Positions 51,422-60,364 of a stretch of 64,000 nt of DNA are shown piece by piece. The DNA is taken from contig NZ_CP053069.1 of assembly GCF_013003965.1 (NCBI RefSeq), positions 3,441,419 through 3,505,418 on the forward strand, written 5' to 3'. The notes below the pieces were generated by a model that was given only the letters and a program-made list of their open reading frames with translations, was not told the origin of the DNA and did not search any database. The position numbers and the translations under genes were made by a program. Each line of letters opens with the position of its first letter. The stretch's first letter is position 1. Origin of the DNA: Usitatibacter rugosus (GTDB lineage: Bacteria > Pseudomonadota > Gammaproteobacteria > Burkholderiales > Usitatibacteraceae).

Positions 51422-52745
51422 AGTTACTGGCGACCTTGTTGCGGGCGAGGGGAGGATTGTTCGAGAGGTACCGCTTGATGCCGCCGAGAATGGCGGCGGC
51501 GAGCTTGTCCTGGTACCCGGCGTCCTTGAGGCGACGCTCCTCCTCGGGATTCGAGATGAACGCGGTCTCGACCAGAATCGAAGGAATATCCGGCGCCTTG
51601 AGGACCGCGAAGCCCGCCTGCTCCACCGACTGCTTGTGGAGCGAGTTGATGTCCCCGATCTCCCCCAGCACCGCCTTGCCGAGCTTGAGCGAGTCGTTGA
51701 TCGTCGCGGTAAGCGAGAGGTCGAGCAGCGTGCGCGCAAGGACCGGATCCTTCACGCCGAGGTTCACGCCGCCGATCATGTCCGACTGGTTCTCCCTCTG
51801 CGCGAGCATCCGTGCCGCGGCGGACGTCGCGCCGCGCTCGGACAGGGCGAACACCGACGAGCCGCGCGCATCGGGCTTCACCCAGGCGTCGGCGTGGATC
51901 GAGACGAAGAGATCGGCCTGCACGCGCCGCGATTTCGTCACGCGCTGCGCGAGCGGGATGAAGTAGTCGCCGTCGCGCACCAGCACGCCGCGCATGCCCG
52001 GCTCCTTGTCGATCTGGGCCTTGAGGCGCTTGGCGATCGCGAGCGTCACGTCCTTCTCGTGCGTGCCTCCGCGTCCGCGCGCTCCGGGATCCTCGCCACC
52101 GTGGCCCGCGTCGATCGCCACGATCACCAGGCGCTCCATCTTCGGCACCTTGGCGGGCTTGCGGGGATCGAGCTTCAGCACCGGCAGGTCGGGCACCTCG
52201 ACCCGGGCGACCTCGATGGGCGGCGCGGCGATCGTCGGCGGCAGGGGCGTTTGCGTGGCGGGAGCCGGGGCGCCCGTCACCGGGGCCTGCGACATCTCGC
52301 CGATCGGATCGGGCGGCTTCAGCAGCGCCAGCAGCGGGTCCCTGGGCTTCGCGGGATAGATGTCGATCACGAGGCGATGCTTGTACTCGCCCACGGGAGC
52401 GAGCGGGAACACCTGCGGCTTCACTTCGGTCTTCAGGTCGAACACGAGGCGCGACACTCCGGGGCGGTTCACGGCGACGCGCATCGTCTTGATGTAGGGA
52501 TCGTCGTCGCGCACCTTCGCGGCGAGCGAGCGCAGCTCGTCGTTCACCTCGAGGCCCTCGAGGTCGATCACGAGGCGCTCGGGATCCTTCACGAAGAACG
52601 ACTGGAACTTGAAGGGCTTCGCGCCCTCGAGCGTGACGCGGGTGTACTCGTCGGCGGGCCACACGCGCGAGGCGGTGACGGTTTGCCCGAAAGCATGCGA
52701 GGAAATGAGGAGTGCGCTGATGGCCAGCGCGGCGACGAGTGCCAG
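51420..52745 (-). CDS. amiC: N-acetylmuramoyl-L-alanine amidase with AMIN domain (AmiC-like)
   Basis: A secreted peptidoglycan amidase of about 441 residues that helps separate daughter cells. A hydrophobic signal (LALVAALAISALLISSHAFG) precedes an AMIN domain (about 20-130) that targets the septum, a proline-rich linker, and an amidase_3 domain with the zinc residues in IDAGHGGEDPGARG, VSIHADAW and ILVETAFISN. The start is uncertain: in this frame there is no ATG, GTG or TTG between 52904 and the signal peptide. A CTG at 52745, six bases past the tsaE stop, is the nearest candidate; an ATG at 52904 would overlap tsaE by about 150 bases. The stop codon TAA takes two bases from the palindrome. 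Confidence 0.85.
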   Translation of the reverse strand: MALVAALAISALLISSHAFGQTVTASRVWPADEYTRVTLEGAKPFKFQSFFVKDPERLVIDLEGLEVNDELRSLAAKVRDDDPYIKTMRVAVNRPGVSRLVFDLKTEVKPQVFPLAPVGEYKHRLVIDIYPAKPRDPLLALLKPPDPIGEMSQAPVTGAPAPATQTPLPPTIAAPPIEVARVEVPDLPVLKLDPRKPAKVPKMERLVIVAIDAGHGGEDPGARGRGGTHEKDVTLAIAKRLKAQIDKEPGMRGVLVRDGDYFIPLAQRVTKSRRVQADLFVSIHADAWVKPDARGSSVFALSERGATSAAARMLAQRENQSDMIGGVNLGVKDPVLARTLLDLSLTATINDSLKLGKAVLGEIGDINSLHKQSVEQAGFAVLKAPDIPSILVETAFISNPEEERRLKDAGYQDKLAAAILGGIKRYLSNNPPLARNKVASN

Positions 52746-52750
52746 GTGCG

Positions 52751-53221
52751 CTAGCGCACCGGGGCCGGACGCATCGCAGCTTCGAGGCAGCGGATTCCCA
52801 TCGGCGTGTTCGCCTTCAGCGTCGCCACCCTCCCAACGTCCTGGATCGCGAGCGTGATCTCCACGTCGGCCGTCGGCAGCAGGCCATGCGCTTTCTCCGG
52901 CCATTCCACGAAGCTCACGCGGCGGCCGTCGAAGGTATCCCGAAACCCGGCTTCGTTCCATTCCCGAGGGTCCTGGAACCTATAAAAATCAAAGTGATGG
53001 AAGTCTAACCTCGAAACCTCATAAAGTTCAACTAACGCATAGGTCGGACTTTTGACCCGGCCCTCGAATCCTAGCCCTCGCAGCACCCCGCGGACGAGCG
53101 TCGTCTTCCCGGCCCCCAGGTCACCGTGGAGGAAAACGACCAGCCCGGGCTCGATCCCGCGCGCGATCGCGCCTCCCAGGGCCAGGGTCGCGTTCTCGTC
53201 GGGGAGGATGGTCTTCAGCAC
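52751..53221 (-). CDS. tsaE: tRNA threonylcarbamoyladenosine biosynthesis ATPase TsaE
   Basis: A 156-residue ATPase needed for t6A37 modification of tRNA. Walker A is HGDLGAGKTTLVRGVLRG, followed by VKSPTYALVELYEV and HHFDFYRFQDPREW, both family hallmarks; FVEWPEKAHGLLP comes later. It is divergent from queG with 17 bases between, and leads the amidase gene on the same strand, the order common in the class. Confidence 0.95.
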   Translation of the reverse strand: MLKTILPDENATLALGGAIARGIEPGLVVFLHGDLGAGKTTLVRGVLRGLGFEGRVKSPTYALVELYEVSRLDFHHFDFYRFQDPREWNEAGFRDTFDGRRVSFVEWPEKAHGLLPTADVEITLAIQDVGRVATLKANTPMGIRCLEAAMRPAPVR

Positions 53222-53238
53222 GAATTAGAATCGCGGGA

Positions 53239-54312
53239 ATGGAAACGCAAGTGGCCACTCGCATCGAGGACCGCATCAAGCAGTGGGGCCGGGAGCTCGG
53301 CTTCGATGCGGTGGCGATCGCCGGCACGAACCTCGAGGCGGAAGAAGCACGGCTGCTCGACTGGCTCGGGCGCGGCTGGCATGGCGGCATGGATTATATG
53401 GCGCGGCATGGTGCGCGCCGCGCCCGGCCCGCGGAGCTCGTCCCCGGGACGCTGAGCGTGATCAGCGTCCGGCTCAACTACACGCCACCCGCCGCGCGCG
53501 ATTCCGCGGACGTCCTCGACGATCCGGAAAGCGCGTTCATATCCCGCTACGCACTCGGCCGCGACTATCACAAGGTGATCCGAAACAAGCTGCAGGCGTT
53601 CGCCGATCGCCTGGTCCACGAGCTGGGTTCGTTCCACTACCGGGTGTTCACCGACTCCGCGCCCGTGATGGAAGTCGCCCTCGCCGCCCGGGCCGGCCTC
53701 GGCTGGCGCGGCAAGCACACGCTGCTGCTCTCGCGCGAGGCCGGCTCGCTCTATTTCCTGGGCGAGCTCTTCGTGAGCCTCGACCTCGAGCGCGACGCCC
53801 CGGTGGGCGACCACTGCGGCACCTGCACGCGCTGCATCGAAGCGTGCCCCACGAACGCCATCGTCGCGCCCTACCAGCTCGACGCGCGCCGTTGCATCTC
53901 TTACCTCACGATCGAGCACGCGGGCGCGATCCCCGAGGAATTCCGCCCCGCGATGGGCAACCGCATCTACGGCTGCGACGACTGCCAGCTCGCTTGCCCT
54001 TGGAACAAGTACGCCGAGCTCGCCGCGAGCCCCGACTTCGCCGTGCGCCACGGACTCGACGACGAAAGATTGGTGAACCTTTTCGCGTGGACACAGGACC
54101 AATTCGACACGCGCTTCGAGGGCTCGGCGATTCGCCGCATCGGCCACGAGCGATGGCTCCGCAACATCGCCGTCGCGCTGGGCAATGCGTCACCTTCCCG
54201 GGGTATCCTCGCGGCTCTCCGGTCACGCCGGGACGATCCTTCCGCGCTCGTCCGGGAGCACGTGGCCTGGGCCCTGGCGCGTCACGAACAACCATCGAAT
54301 GGCGCGCATTGA
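53239..54312 (+). CDS. queG: Epoxyqueuosine reductase
   Basis: A 357-residue cobalamin- and iron-sulphur-dependent enzyme that makes the last step of queuosine in tRNA. Two 4Fe-4S clusters are bound by CGTCTRCIEACP and CDDCQLACPWN. The N-terminal flavin-like domain has IRVRLNY-type VISVRLNYTP and SRYALGRDYHKVIRNKL; C-terminal HEAT-like repeats end in ALVREHVAWALARHE. tgt at 33-34 kb acts earlier in the same pathway. Confidence 0.95.
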   Translation: METQVATRIEDRIKQWGRELGFDAVAIAGTNLEAEEARLLDWLGRGWHGGMDYMARHGARRARPAELVPGTLSVISVRLNYTPPAARDSADVLDDPESAFISRYALGRDYHKVIRNKLQAFADRLVHELGSFHYRVFTDSAPVMEVALAARAGLGWRGKHTLLLSREAGSLYFLGELFVSLDLERDAPVGDHCGTCTRCIEACPTNAIVAPYQLDARRCISYLTIEHAGAIPEEFRPAMGNRIYGCDDCQLACPWNKYAELAASPDFAVRHGLDDERLVNLFAWTQDQFDTRFEGSAIRRIGHERWLRNIAVALGNASPSRGILAALRSRRDDPSALVREHVAWALARHEQPSNGAH

Positions 54313-54325
54313 ACCGGAGGCCCCC

Positions 54326-55777
54326 TTGTCCCACGTGATCCGCATCGTCCTCGCCGCGCTCGCCGCGTGCGCGGCGCTCGTCCCCGCCGCATCGCACGCC
54401 GTCTACCTCAGCCCCGACGGGCTCGGCCAGGCGCTGATCTTCCCGTACTACACGGTTCGCTCGGTCGACGGCGGCAACACGTACAACACCTTCATCTCGA
54501 TCGTGAACCACACGGCCGACGCGAAGGTGCTCCGCGTGCGCTTCCGCGAGAGCAAGAATGGCCGCGAAGTCGGCAACTTCAACCTCTTCCTCGGCCCGCG
54601 CGATACCTGGGTCGGCGCGATCGCCGCGCCCCCGGATGCGTCGCTGCCGGCACGCCTCTTCAACCCCGACAACTCGTGCGTGTTGCCGGCGTTCTCCGTG
54701 TTGACGGGTGTGACCCCGTTCCTCGACTTCTCCAGCGCGGCCTATTCGGGCGCGTTCGCCGACGGCCTGGGCACCGGCAACGACCGCACGCGCGAGGGCT
54801 ACGTCGAGGTGATCGAGATGGCGGCCATCACGGGCGGCGCCGCGGCCGGGGTCACCATCGGCGCCAACGGACGTCCGGCCAACTGCGCCGCGCTCGACGG
54901 AATCATCAACACGGTGGCTCCCACGGGCGGTCTCTCGGGCACGCTCACCTTGCTCAACGTGCAGAGCGGGCTCGACTTCACGGCGAATGCCGATGCGCTG
55001 GCCCAACTCTCCGTGCTGCCCTTCTACCGCGCCGCGAACGATCCCTACCCCGACTTCAATTCGGGAGAGATCCTCACGAGCAGCTTCCTGATCGCGGCCG
55101 ATCGCGGTTACCGGATGCAGTGGACGGGTGGCGTGGACGCGGTCAGCGCCGCGCTCATGCGCAAGACGCTCGACAACGAGATCATCCTGGACAGCGCAAC
55201 CCAGTCCTCGACGGACTGGGTCGTGACCTTCCCCACCAAGCGCTTCTACGAAACCACCAGGGGAGCGCCCGGACCCTTCGCGAACGAATTGAGCCAGCCT
55301 TTCGTCCAGTTCGCGCTCAGTGTCCAGCCGCGCGACGGCGTGACGCGGAACTACCAGAACGAGTGCGGCTTCACTTGCGATCCGGCCATGACGGAGATCC
55401 CGTTGCGGCTCGACGGGGCGGCCACCGTCGTCGGGTTCCGCAACTCGACCAGCGCCAACGCGAGCGGCGCCGCGGGCACCTCGGGCGCGCTGGGTTCGAC
55501 GAGCGCGTGGATCGTCTCACTGCCGCAGGGCGTGCAGAACGGCACGGCGATCCTCTCCCTGCCATCGCGCATGGGGCCTGCCGCATCGCGCACATTCAAC
55601 ATCGGCACCGGAGACTTCGTGACCGAGAACGCGCGCGTCGAAGGCTTGCCCGCCGTGGGATTCGCGGTGCGCACCTTCAGGAACGGCAGCCTCACGTGCA
55701 CCGGCGCCGCCACCTGCCAGGGAAATTACGGAGGGATGTACACGCACGAGGCAAAGCGCTCGGTGCTCGTGCCGTAG
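54326..55777 (+). CDS. Secreted protein of an unrecognised family, copy 1 of 3
   Basis: A 483-residue exported protein. A signal peptide (IRIVLAALAACAALVPAASHA) is followed at once by YLSPDGLGQALIFPYYTVRS, the block that opens all three copies. Further shared blocks are VNHTADAKVLRVRFRES, EGYVEVIEMA, GLSGTLTLLNVQSGLDFT, FYRAANDPYPDFNSGEI and the end VGFAVRTFRNGSLTC with TCQGNYGG. No anchor or catalytic motif is visible and I do not know the function. I chose a TTG start at 54326: GGAGG lies five bases before it. The ATG at 54299 lies inside queG and lacks a ribosome site. Confidence 0.75.
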   Translation: MSHVIRIVLAALAACAALVPAASHAVYLSPDGLGQALIFPYYTVRSVDGGNTYNTFISIVNHTADAKVLRVRFRESKNGREVGNFNLFLGPRDTWVGAIAAPPDASLPARLFNPDNSCVLPAFSVLTGVTPFLDFSSAAYSGAFADGLGTGNDRTREGYVEVIEMAAITGGAAAGVTIGANGRPANCAALDGIINTVAPTGGLSGTLTLLNVQSGLDFTANADALAQLSVLPFYRAANDPYPDFNSGEILTSSFLIAADRGYRMQWTGGVDAVSAALMRKTLDNEIILDSATQSSTDWVVTFPTKRFYETTRGAPGPFANELSQPFVQFALSVQPRDGVTRNYQNECGFTCDPAMTEIPLRLDGAATVVGFRNSTSANASGAAGTSGALGSTSAWIVSLPQGVQNGTAILSLPSRMGPAASRTFNIGTGDFVTENARVEGLPAVGFAVRTFRNGSLTCTGAATCQGNYGGMYTHEAKRSVLVP

Positions 55778-55786
55778 AATCCCGGC

Positions 55787-57169
55787 ATGCGTTTGCATTC
55801 GACTGCCGCGGCCTGCGCCGCGCTGCTGGCAGCGGCCCCGGTCGCTGCCGTGCAGCTCAACCCCGACGGGCTCGGCCAGGCGCTGATCTATCCGTACTAC
55901 ACCGCTCGCTCGTCGGCGCCGGGCGAGTCGTTCCAGACGCTGGTGACGGTCGTGAATCACACGGCCGACGCGAAGAGCGTGCGGGTCCGCTTCCGGGAAG
56001 GCGCGAACGGCGCGTCGGTTGCCGAGTTCAACCTCTACCTTGGCCCTCGCGACATGTGGACCGCCGCCGTGATCCCGGCCGGCACGAGCGATACGGCGCA
56101 GTTGCTGACCCGCGACACCTCCTGCGTCGATCCCCCCATTCCGGTCGCGGGCCTCACGTTCGCGGCCGGCTCGCTCGAGGGCTCCATCGAGGTGATCGAG
56201 ATGGCCACGCTCACCGGCGCCGCGGTGGCCGCCGTGACGCCGGCGGGCACGCAAGGCGTGCCGCCCAACTGCGCGCTCGTCTCCGCGCCGCTCGTGCCCA
56301 CGGTCGCGGCTCCGTCGGGGGGCCTTTCGGGAACGCTCACGCTCCTCCACGTGGCCAACGGTTACGACTTCACGCTGAACGCCGAAGCGCTGGCCGCGCT
56401 GTCGACGCAGCCCTTCCACCGCTTGCCCAACGATCCCTATCCCGGCTTCAGCGCCGCCGAGATCACGCCGGTGAGCGTGGTGGCGACGAACGGCTACCTG
56501 TACCGCTCGCTGTGGCCGAACGGCCGCGAAGCCGTCAGCGCCGTGTTGATCCGCAGCACCGCCGTGGCCGAGTACACGGTGGATCCCGCCACGCAGTCGC
56601 GCTCGGATTTCGTCGTGACCTTCCCGACGCGTCCGTACTACCCGGCCACTTCGGCGGGCACGCCTCCCTTCTGGATCACCAGCTCCCCTCCCTTTGGCAA
56701 CTACGTCGGGGCCGGAACCCGGAGACGTAACGGCGTCTCCACGCAAACGGGGCTGGGGTGCTTTCGCGACGATTTCATCGGCGGGACTCACTGCGCGCCC
56801 GTGTTCTGGGCACGCGCGACGACCGTGCTGACCGGCACCACCCTGAATCCCCACGCGCTCTCCGGAACGCCCGGTGTGTTCCTCTCCGCCACGCCCGCCG
56901 CGAGCATTCCCGAAGTGGCGCCCTCGGGCTGGGCCACTCTCATTCGCCTGTCCGTCGACACCGTGACCAGCCTTCCGGGATCGACCCGCCTCGACCTGGC
57001 GACCGGGGAGGTCGTGACCGGCGCGCACACGATGCGCGGAATGCCCCAAGTGGGCTTCAGCGCGCGCACGTTCCGGAACGGCTCGCTCTCTTGCACCTCG
57101 GGCACGTGCCAGGGCAACTACGGTGGCGTGTTCCCCTTCCGCTTCCTCCGGGACATCACCGGGCCCTGA
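55787..57169 (+). CDS. Secreted protein of an unrecognised family, copy 2 of 3
   Basis: A 460-residue exported protein, paralogue of the flanking genes. The signal peptide (LHSTAAACAALLAAAPVAA) leads to VQLNPDGLGQALIYPYYTA. Other shared blocks are VNHTADAKSVRVRFREG, GSIEVIEMATLTGA, GLSGTLTLLHVANGYDFT, DPYPGFSAAEITPVSVV and the end VGFSARTFRNGSLSC, TCQGNYGG. It lacks the DGLGTGNDRTREGY-type insert before the EVIEMA block that copies 1 and 3 carry. Two Cys pairs lie in the middle third (LGCFRDDFIGGTHC). Nine bases separate it from copy 1, so they are probably cotranscribed. Confidence 0.77.
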   Translation: MRLHSTAAACAALLAAAPVAAVQLNPDGLGQALIYPYYTARSSAPGESFQTLVTVVNHTADAKSVRVRFREGANGASVAEFNLYLGPRDMWTAAVIPAGTSDTAQLLTRDTSCVDPPIPVAGLTFAAGSLEGSIEVIEMATLTGAAVAAVTPAGTQGVPPNCALVSAPLVPTVAAPSGGLSGTLTLLHVANGYDFTLNAEALAALSTQPFHRLPNDPYPGFSAAEITPVSVVATNGYLYRSLWPNGREAVSAVLIRSTAVAEYTVDPATQSRSDFVVTFPTRPYYPATSAGTPPFWITSSPPFGNYVGAGTRRRNGVSTQTGLGCFRDDFIGGTHCAPVFWARATTVLTGTTLNPHALSGTPGVFLSATPAASIPEVAPSGWATLIRLSVDTVTSLPGSTRLDLATGEVVTGAHTMRGMPQVGFSARTFRNGSLSCTSGTCQGNYGGVFPFRFLRDITGP

Positions 57170-57171
57170 CG

Positions 57172-58620
57172 ATGAATCCCCTTTCCAGGCGTTGCCTCCT
57201 CGCCGCGGCGGTCGCCTCGTCGCTCGCCTCGCCCGCCCTCGCGGTGCGCCTCGACGACGACGGGCTCGGCCAGGCACTGATCCATCCGTACTACACGACG
57301 CGCATCGTGCAGGGCGCCCAGTTCAACACCTACCTGTCGGTCGTGAACCACACGGACACGGTGAAGGCCCTGCGCGTGAACTTCCGCGAGGCCCGCAACG
57401 GCCGCGTGATGCTCGCCGTCAATGCATTCCTGGCCCCCTATGACGTGTGGACGGTCGCCCTTGTCCCCAACGACGAGCAGGCCGGTGCCGCTACGCGGTT
57501 GCTCACTGCGGATGAGTCCTGCACCGACCCGCCGCTTCCGTTTACCCCTTCGGTGTTGTTCTCGAATGCGGCCTATACCGGCGCCAACTCGGACGGGTTG
57601 GGCGATGGCCTGGACCGCACGCGCGAGGGCTACGTCGAGATGATCGAGATGGCCACGCTCACCGGAGCGTCGGCCGCCGCGGCGACCATGTCGCTCTCCG
57701 GGGTTCCCACGAATTGCGCCGCGCTTCGGGGTGCCAGCGTGCTCACGGCCGCCGCTCCGACCGGCGGGATCGCGGGCACGCTCACGCTCATCAACGTGAA
57801 CGACGGGCTCGACTTCACGCTGGGCGCGGAGGCGCTCGCCGAGCTCTCGAGGCAGCCCTACTACCGCCCGGTCACCGATCCGTATCCCGGCTTCAACGCC
57901 GCGGAGATCACGCCCGTCAGTGTCGTGGGCGTCGGCAGCAAGGTCTATCGCGCCGCCTGGAGCAGCGGCACCCAGGCCGTCTCGGCGGTGCTCGCGCGGC
58001 GCGAGGGCATGGGCGAGTTCGTGCTGGATGGAGCGACGCTCTCGCGCACGGACATGGTGGTGACTCTCCCGCTGCGGCCCTACGCGCCCTCTTCCGATGG
58101 AGTCGCGTTCACGCTCGACTATCGCGATCGCGAAGGTCGTGGGCAATCGGCCATCCCTTGCGAGGGTCCTTTCGCGCCGACGTGCAGCGCGCAATGGGAC
58201 CGCGTGGCGAGCGTCATCACGTTCGACGGCGGCCTGCCGCATACGCAAGACGACGTGGGCGTCCTCTCCGCGTCCACCGGCCCGCTCATCACCACGAGTG
58301 GCGGCGGGTTCAACCAGCCGCCCATGACCACGCGCACGACTCGCATCCGGCTCGGGGAAGATCCCGTGGCGAACGGTTCGTTCTCGTGGCGGGTTGGCCC
58401 GGCCGGGAACACCGTGACGAGCCTCCCCACGTCGCAGGTCATCGACACGGTGACGGGCCTGGTGACGACCGGCAGCCAGACCTACGTGGGACTGCCCGCG
58501 GTGGGCTTCACGCTGCGCACCTTCCGCAACGGCAACCTCGCGTGCGGAACGGCCACGTGCCAGGGCAACTACGGCGGATCGTTCCCGCTCAAGTTCCGCC
58601 GCGACATCGCAACACCCTAG
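57172..58620 (+). CDS. Secreted protein of an unrecognised family, copy 3 of 3
   Basis: A 482-residue exported protein. A twin-arginine-like start (MNPLSRRCLLAAAVASSL) and signal lead to RLDDDGLGQALIHPYYTTR. Shared blocks include VNHTDTVKALRVNFREA, DGLGDGLDRTREGYVEMI, GIAGTLTLINVNDGLDFT, DPYPGFNAAEITPVSVVG and VGFTLRTFRNGNLACG, TCQGNYGGSFPLKFRRDI. It keeps the DRTREGY insert of copy 1 and shares the ITPVSVV block with copy 2, so it looks intermediate. It begins two bases after the copy 2 stop, so coupling is likely. It converges on the S10 peptidase gene three bases away. Confidence 0.77.
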   Translation: MNPLSRRCLLAAAVASSLASPALAVRLDDDGLGQALIHPYYTTRIVQGAQFNTYLSVVNHTDTVKALRVNFREARNGRVMLAVNAFLAPYDVWTVALVPNDEQAGAATRLLTADESCTDPPLPFTPSVLFSNAAYTGANSDGLGDGLDRTREGYVEMIEMATLTGASAAAATMSLSGVPTNCAALRGASVLTAAAPTGGIAGTLTLINVNDGLDFTLGAEALAELSRQPYYRPVTDPYPGFNAAEITPVSVVGVGSKVYRAAWSSGTQAVSAVLARREGMGEFVLDGATLSRTDMVVTLPLRPYAPSSDGVAFTLDYRDREGRGQSAIPCEGPFAPTCSAQWDRVASVITFDGGLPHTQDDVGVLSASTGPLITTSGGGFNQPPMTTRTTRIRLGEDPVANGSFSWRVGPAGNTVTSLPTSQVIDTVTGLVTTGSQTYVGLPAVGFTLRTFRNGNLACGTATCQGNYGGSFPLKFRRDIATP

Positions 58621-58623
58621 CCG

Positions 58624-60108
58624 CTACTTCACGAACGCCCGCAGCTCCTTCGCGAGCTTCTCGAGGGAGGGCTGGTGCACGTACATCATGTGCCCGGCCT
58701 CGTAGTAGCTGGTGGTGATGTTCTTGCGCAGCTCGGGCTCGATGCCGAGGTGGCGCATCGTGTAGTCGGAGGCGAAGTGCGGCGTGGCGAAGTCGTAGTA
58801 GCCGTTGGCCACGAGCACGCGCATGTGCGGGTTCATCGACATCGCCTTCCTCAGCGTGTCGCCCACCGAGGCGAAGCGGTTCACGAACTCGCCCCAGCCC
58901 CAGTCCAGGTACAGGCCCTTCAGGATCTCGTAGGGGCCGTCGCGCTCGAACTTGAGGTCGGTGCGCAGGTAGTCGTTCAGCGTCGCGGCATAGGCGCCGT
59001 AGATCGCGGCGAAGCCCGGGTCGTACTCGAACTGCTCGCCGGCCGCGTCGCGGTCCATGCCGGTGTAGCGGCTGTCCAGGCGGCCCACCGTCCGGCGCTC
59101 GCCGCGCAGCAGCTCCTTGCAGAAGCGGAAGATCTCGATGCGCAGGTTGGTGCGCTCGACGTACTCGACCGAAAGGCCGGTGTAGCGCGCGATCTTCTTC
59201 GCCAGGCGGGTGCGTTCGGCATCGGGTAGCGCATCGCCCTGGAAGAGCGCGGCTGCATATTCGCCGCCCGCGAAGGCTTCCACCTCATCGAGCAATGCGC
59301 GCAGCTTCTTCTTCTGCAGGTCCGCGGGCAGGCGCTTGTGGAACCACGCCGTCGCCGCATAGGTCGGCAGGTAGAGGACCGGCGGCAGCGGGTTGGTGGC
59401 GTCGAAGCGGAAGGTCTGGAAGTCGAGCGCGACCGAGACCAGCATCACGCCGTTCAGGAACATCCCGTAGCGCTCGATCAAGTGGCCGGCGAGGCCCGAG
59501 GCCCGCGTGGTGCCGTAGCTCTCGCCGATCAAGTACTTGGCCGACGACCAGCGCCCATAGCGCGTGGTGTAGGTGCGGATGAACTGGCCGACGCTCTCGA
59601 GATCGCGCTTGTACTCGTGGTACTCCTTCACCTTCTCGCCCTCGGCCATGCGCGAGTAGCCGGTGCCCACCGGGTCGATGAACACGAGGTCGGTCTGCGG
59701 CAGCAGGGAGTAGTCGTTGTCGACCAACTTGTAGGGCGGCTCGCCCGCGTAGCCCTCGTCGTCGAGGAGCACGCGCTTCGGGCCCAGCAGGCCCAGGTGC
59801 AGCCACACCGAGCTGGAGCCCGGGCCGCCGTTGAACGAGAACGTGACGGGACGCTTGGCGTTGTCCTTCACGCCGTCCAGCGTGTATGCGATGAAGAAGA
59901 CGGTGGCCCTGGCCTTCTCGCCTTCGCTCTTGCCTTCCTTCTCCGCCTCCTCGCGCATCACCATCGTGCCGCAGGTGACGGTGTAGGCGACCTTCTTGCC
60001 GCCGATGCGAACGGAGTGCTTCGTGACGGAGAGCTGCTCGGTGGGTTCGGGTTTCTTCTCGGTCTTCTCGGCGGGCTTTTCTTCGGGGGTGGCCATTGTG
60101 TCGGTCAT
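58624..60108 (-). CDS. S10-family serine carboxypeptidase-like protein
   Basis: A 494-residue alpha/beta-hydrolase of the serine carboxypeptidase type. FSFNGGPGSSSVWLHLG forms the oxyanion hole, the nucleophile is in LIGESYGTTRASG, the acid is in NGYYDFATP and the histidine in YYEAGHMMYVHQPS, so the triad is complete. The N terminus is charged and Lys/Glu/Pro-rich (EEKPAEKTEKKPEPTEQ) with no signal peptide, although members are usually exported or vacuolar. So either the start is upstream or the protein is cytoplasmic; an in-frame ATG follows four residues in. Its substrate is unknown. Confidence 0.85.
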   Translation of the reverse strand: MTDTMATPEEKPAEKTEKKPEPTEQLSVTKHSVRIGGKKVAYTVTCGTMVMREEAEKEGKSEGEKARATVFFIAYTLDGVKDNAKRPVTFSFNGGPGSSSVWLHLGLLGPKRVLLDDEGYAGEPPYKLVDNDYSLLPQTDLVFIDPVGTGYSRMAEGEKVKEYHEYKRDLESVGQFIRTYTTRYGRWSSAKYLIGESYGTTRASGLAGHLIERYGMFLNGVMLVSVALDFQTFRFDATNPLPPVLYLPTYAATAWFHKRLPADLQKKKLRALLDEVEAFAGGEYAAALFQGDALPDAERTRLAKKIARYTGLSVEYVERTNLRIEIFRFCKELLRGERRTVGRLDSRYTGMDRDAAGEQFEYDPGFAAIYGAYAATLNDYLRTDLKFERDGPYEILKGLYLDWGWGEFVNRFASVGDTLRKAMSMNPHMRVLVANGYYDFATPHFASDYTMRHLGIEPELRKNITTSYYEAGHMMYVHQPSLEKLAKELRAFVK

Positions 60109-60175
60109 TTTTGGAAAGACGACATGCTAACGCGATGACGCGAAGTGCGCCGAAGCGAAGGGTCGCTGCTTTTAG

Positions 60176-60321
60176 AGGGAAGGATGGGAAGGAAAAGCGG
60201 AGGAAGGGAAGGAAGGCTCTGAAAGTGAATTGGTTGCGGCGCGTGAACTCGAGACGACGGCACGTCAATCTCTTTCAATGGTTTCCTTCCCTTCCTCCGC
60301 TTTTCCTTCCCATCCTTCCCT
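60176..60321. repeat. Long inverted-repeat element with perfect 39-base purine/pyrimidine arms
   Basis: Arms at 60176-60214 and 60283-60321 are perfect reverse complements, 68 bases apart. The left arm is nearly all purine (AGGGAAGGATGGGAAGG and more) and the right all but pyrimidine. The spacer shares CGAGACG and ATCTCTTTC with the element at 34985-35129 and can pair further at its ends (TGAAAG with CTTTCA). It lies between the S10 peptidase and the GGDEF-EAL gene; no gene is visible. Confidence 0.9.
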
Positions 60322-60364
60322 TTCAATCCATCGCCCGCCTCGCGGCAACGCGTGCGACAGGAAA

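Noticed and set aside
54299-54325. ATG at 54299 as the start of the first secreted paralogue
   Set aside because: It lies inside queG without a ribosome site, while the TTG at 54326 has GGAGG five bases upstream and gives a normal signal peptide.
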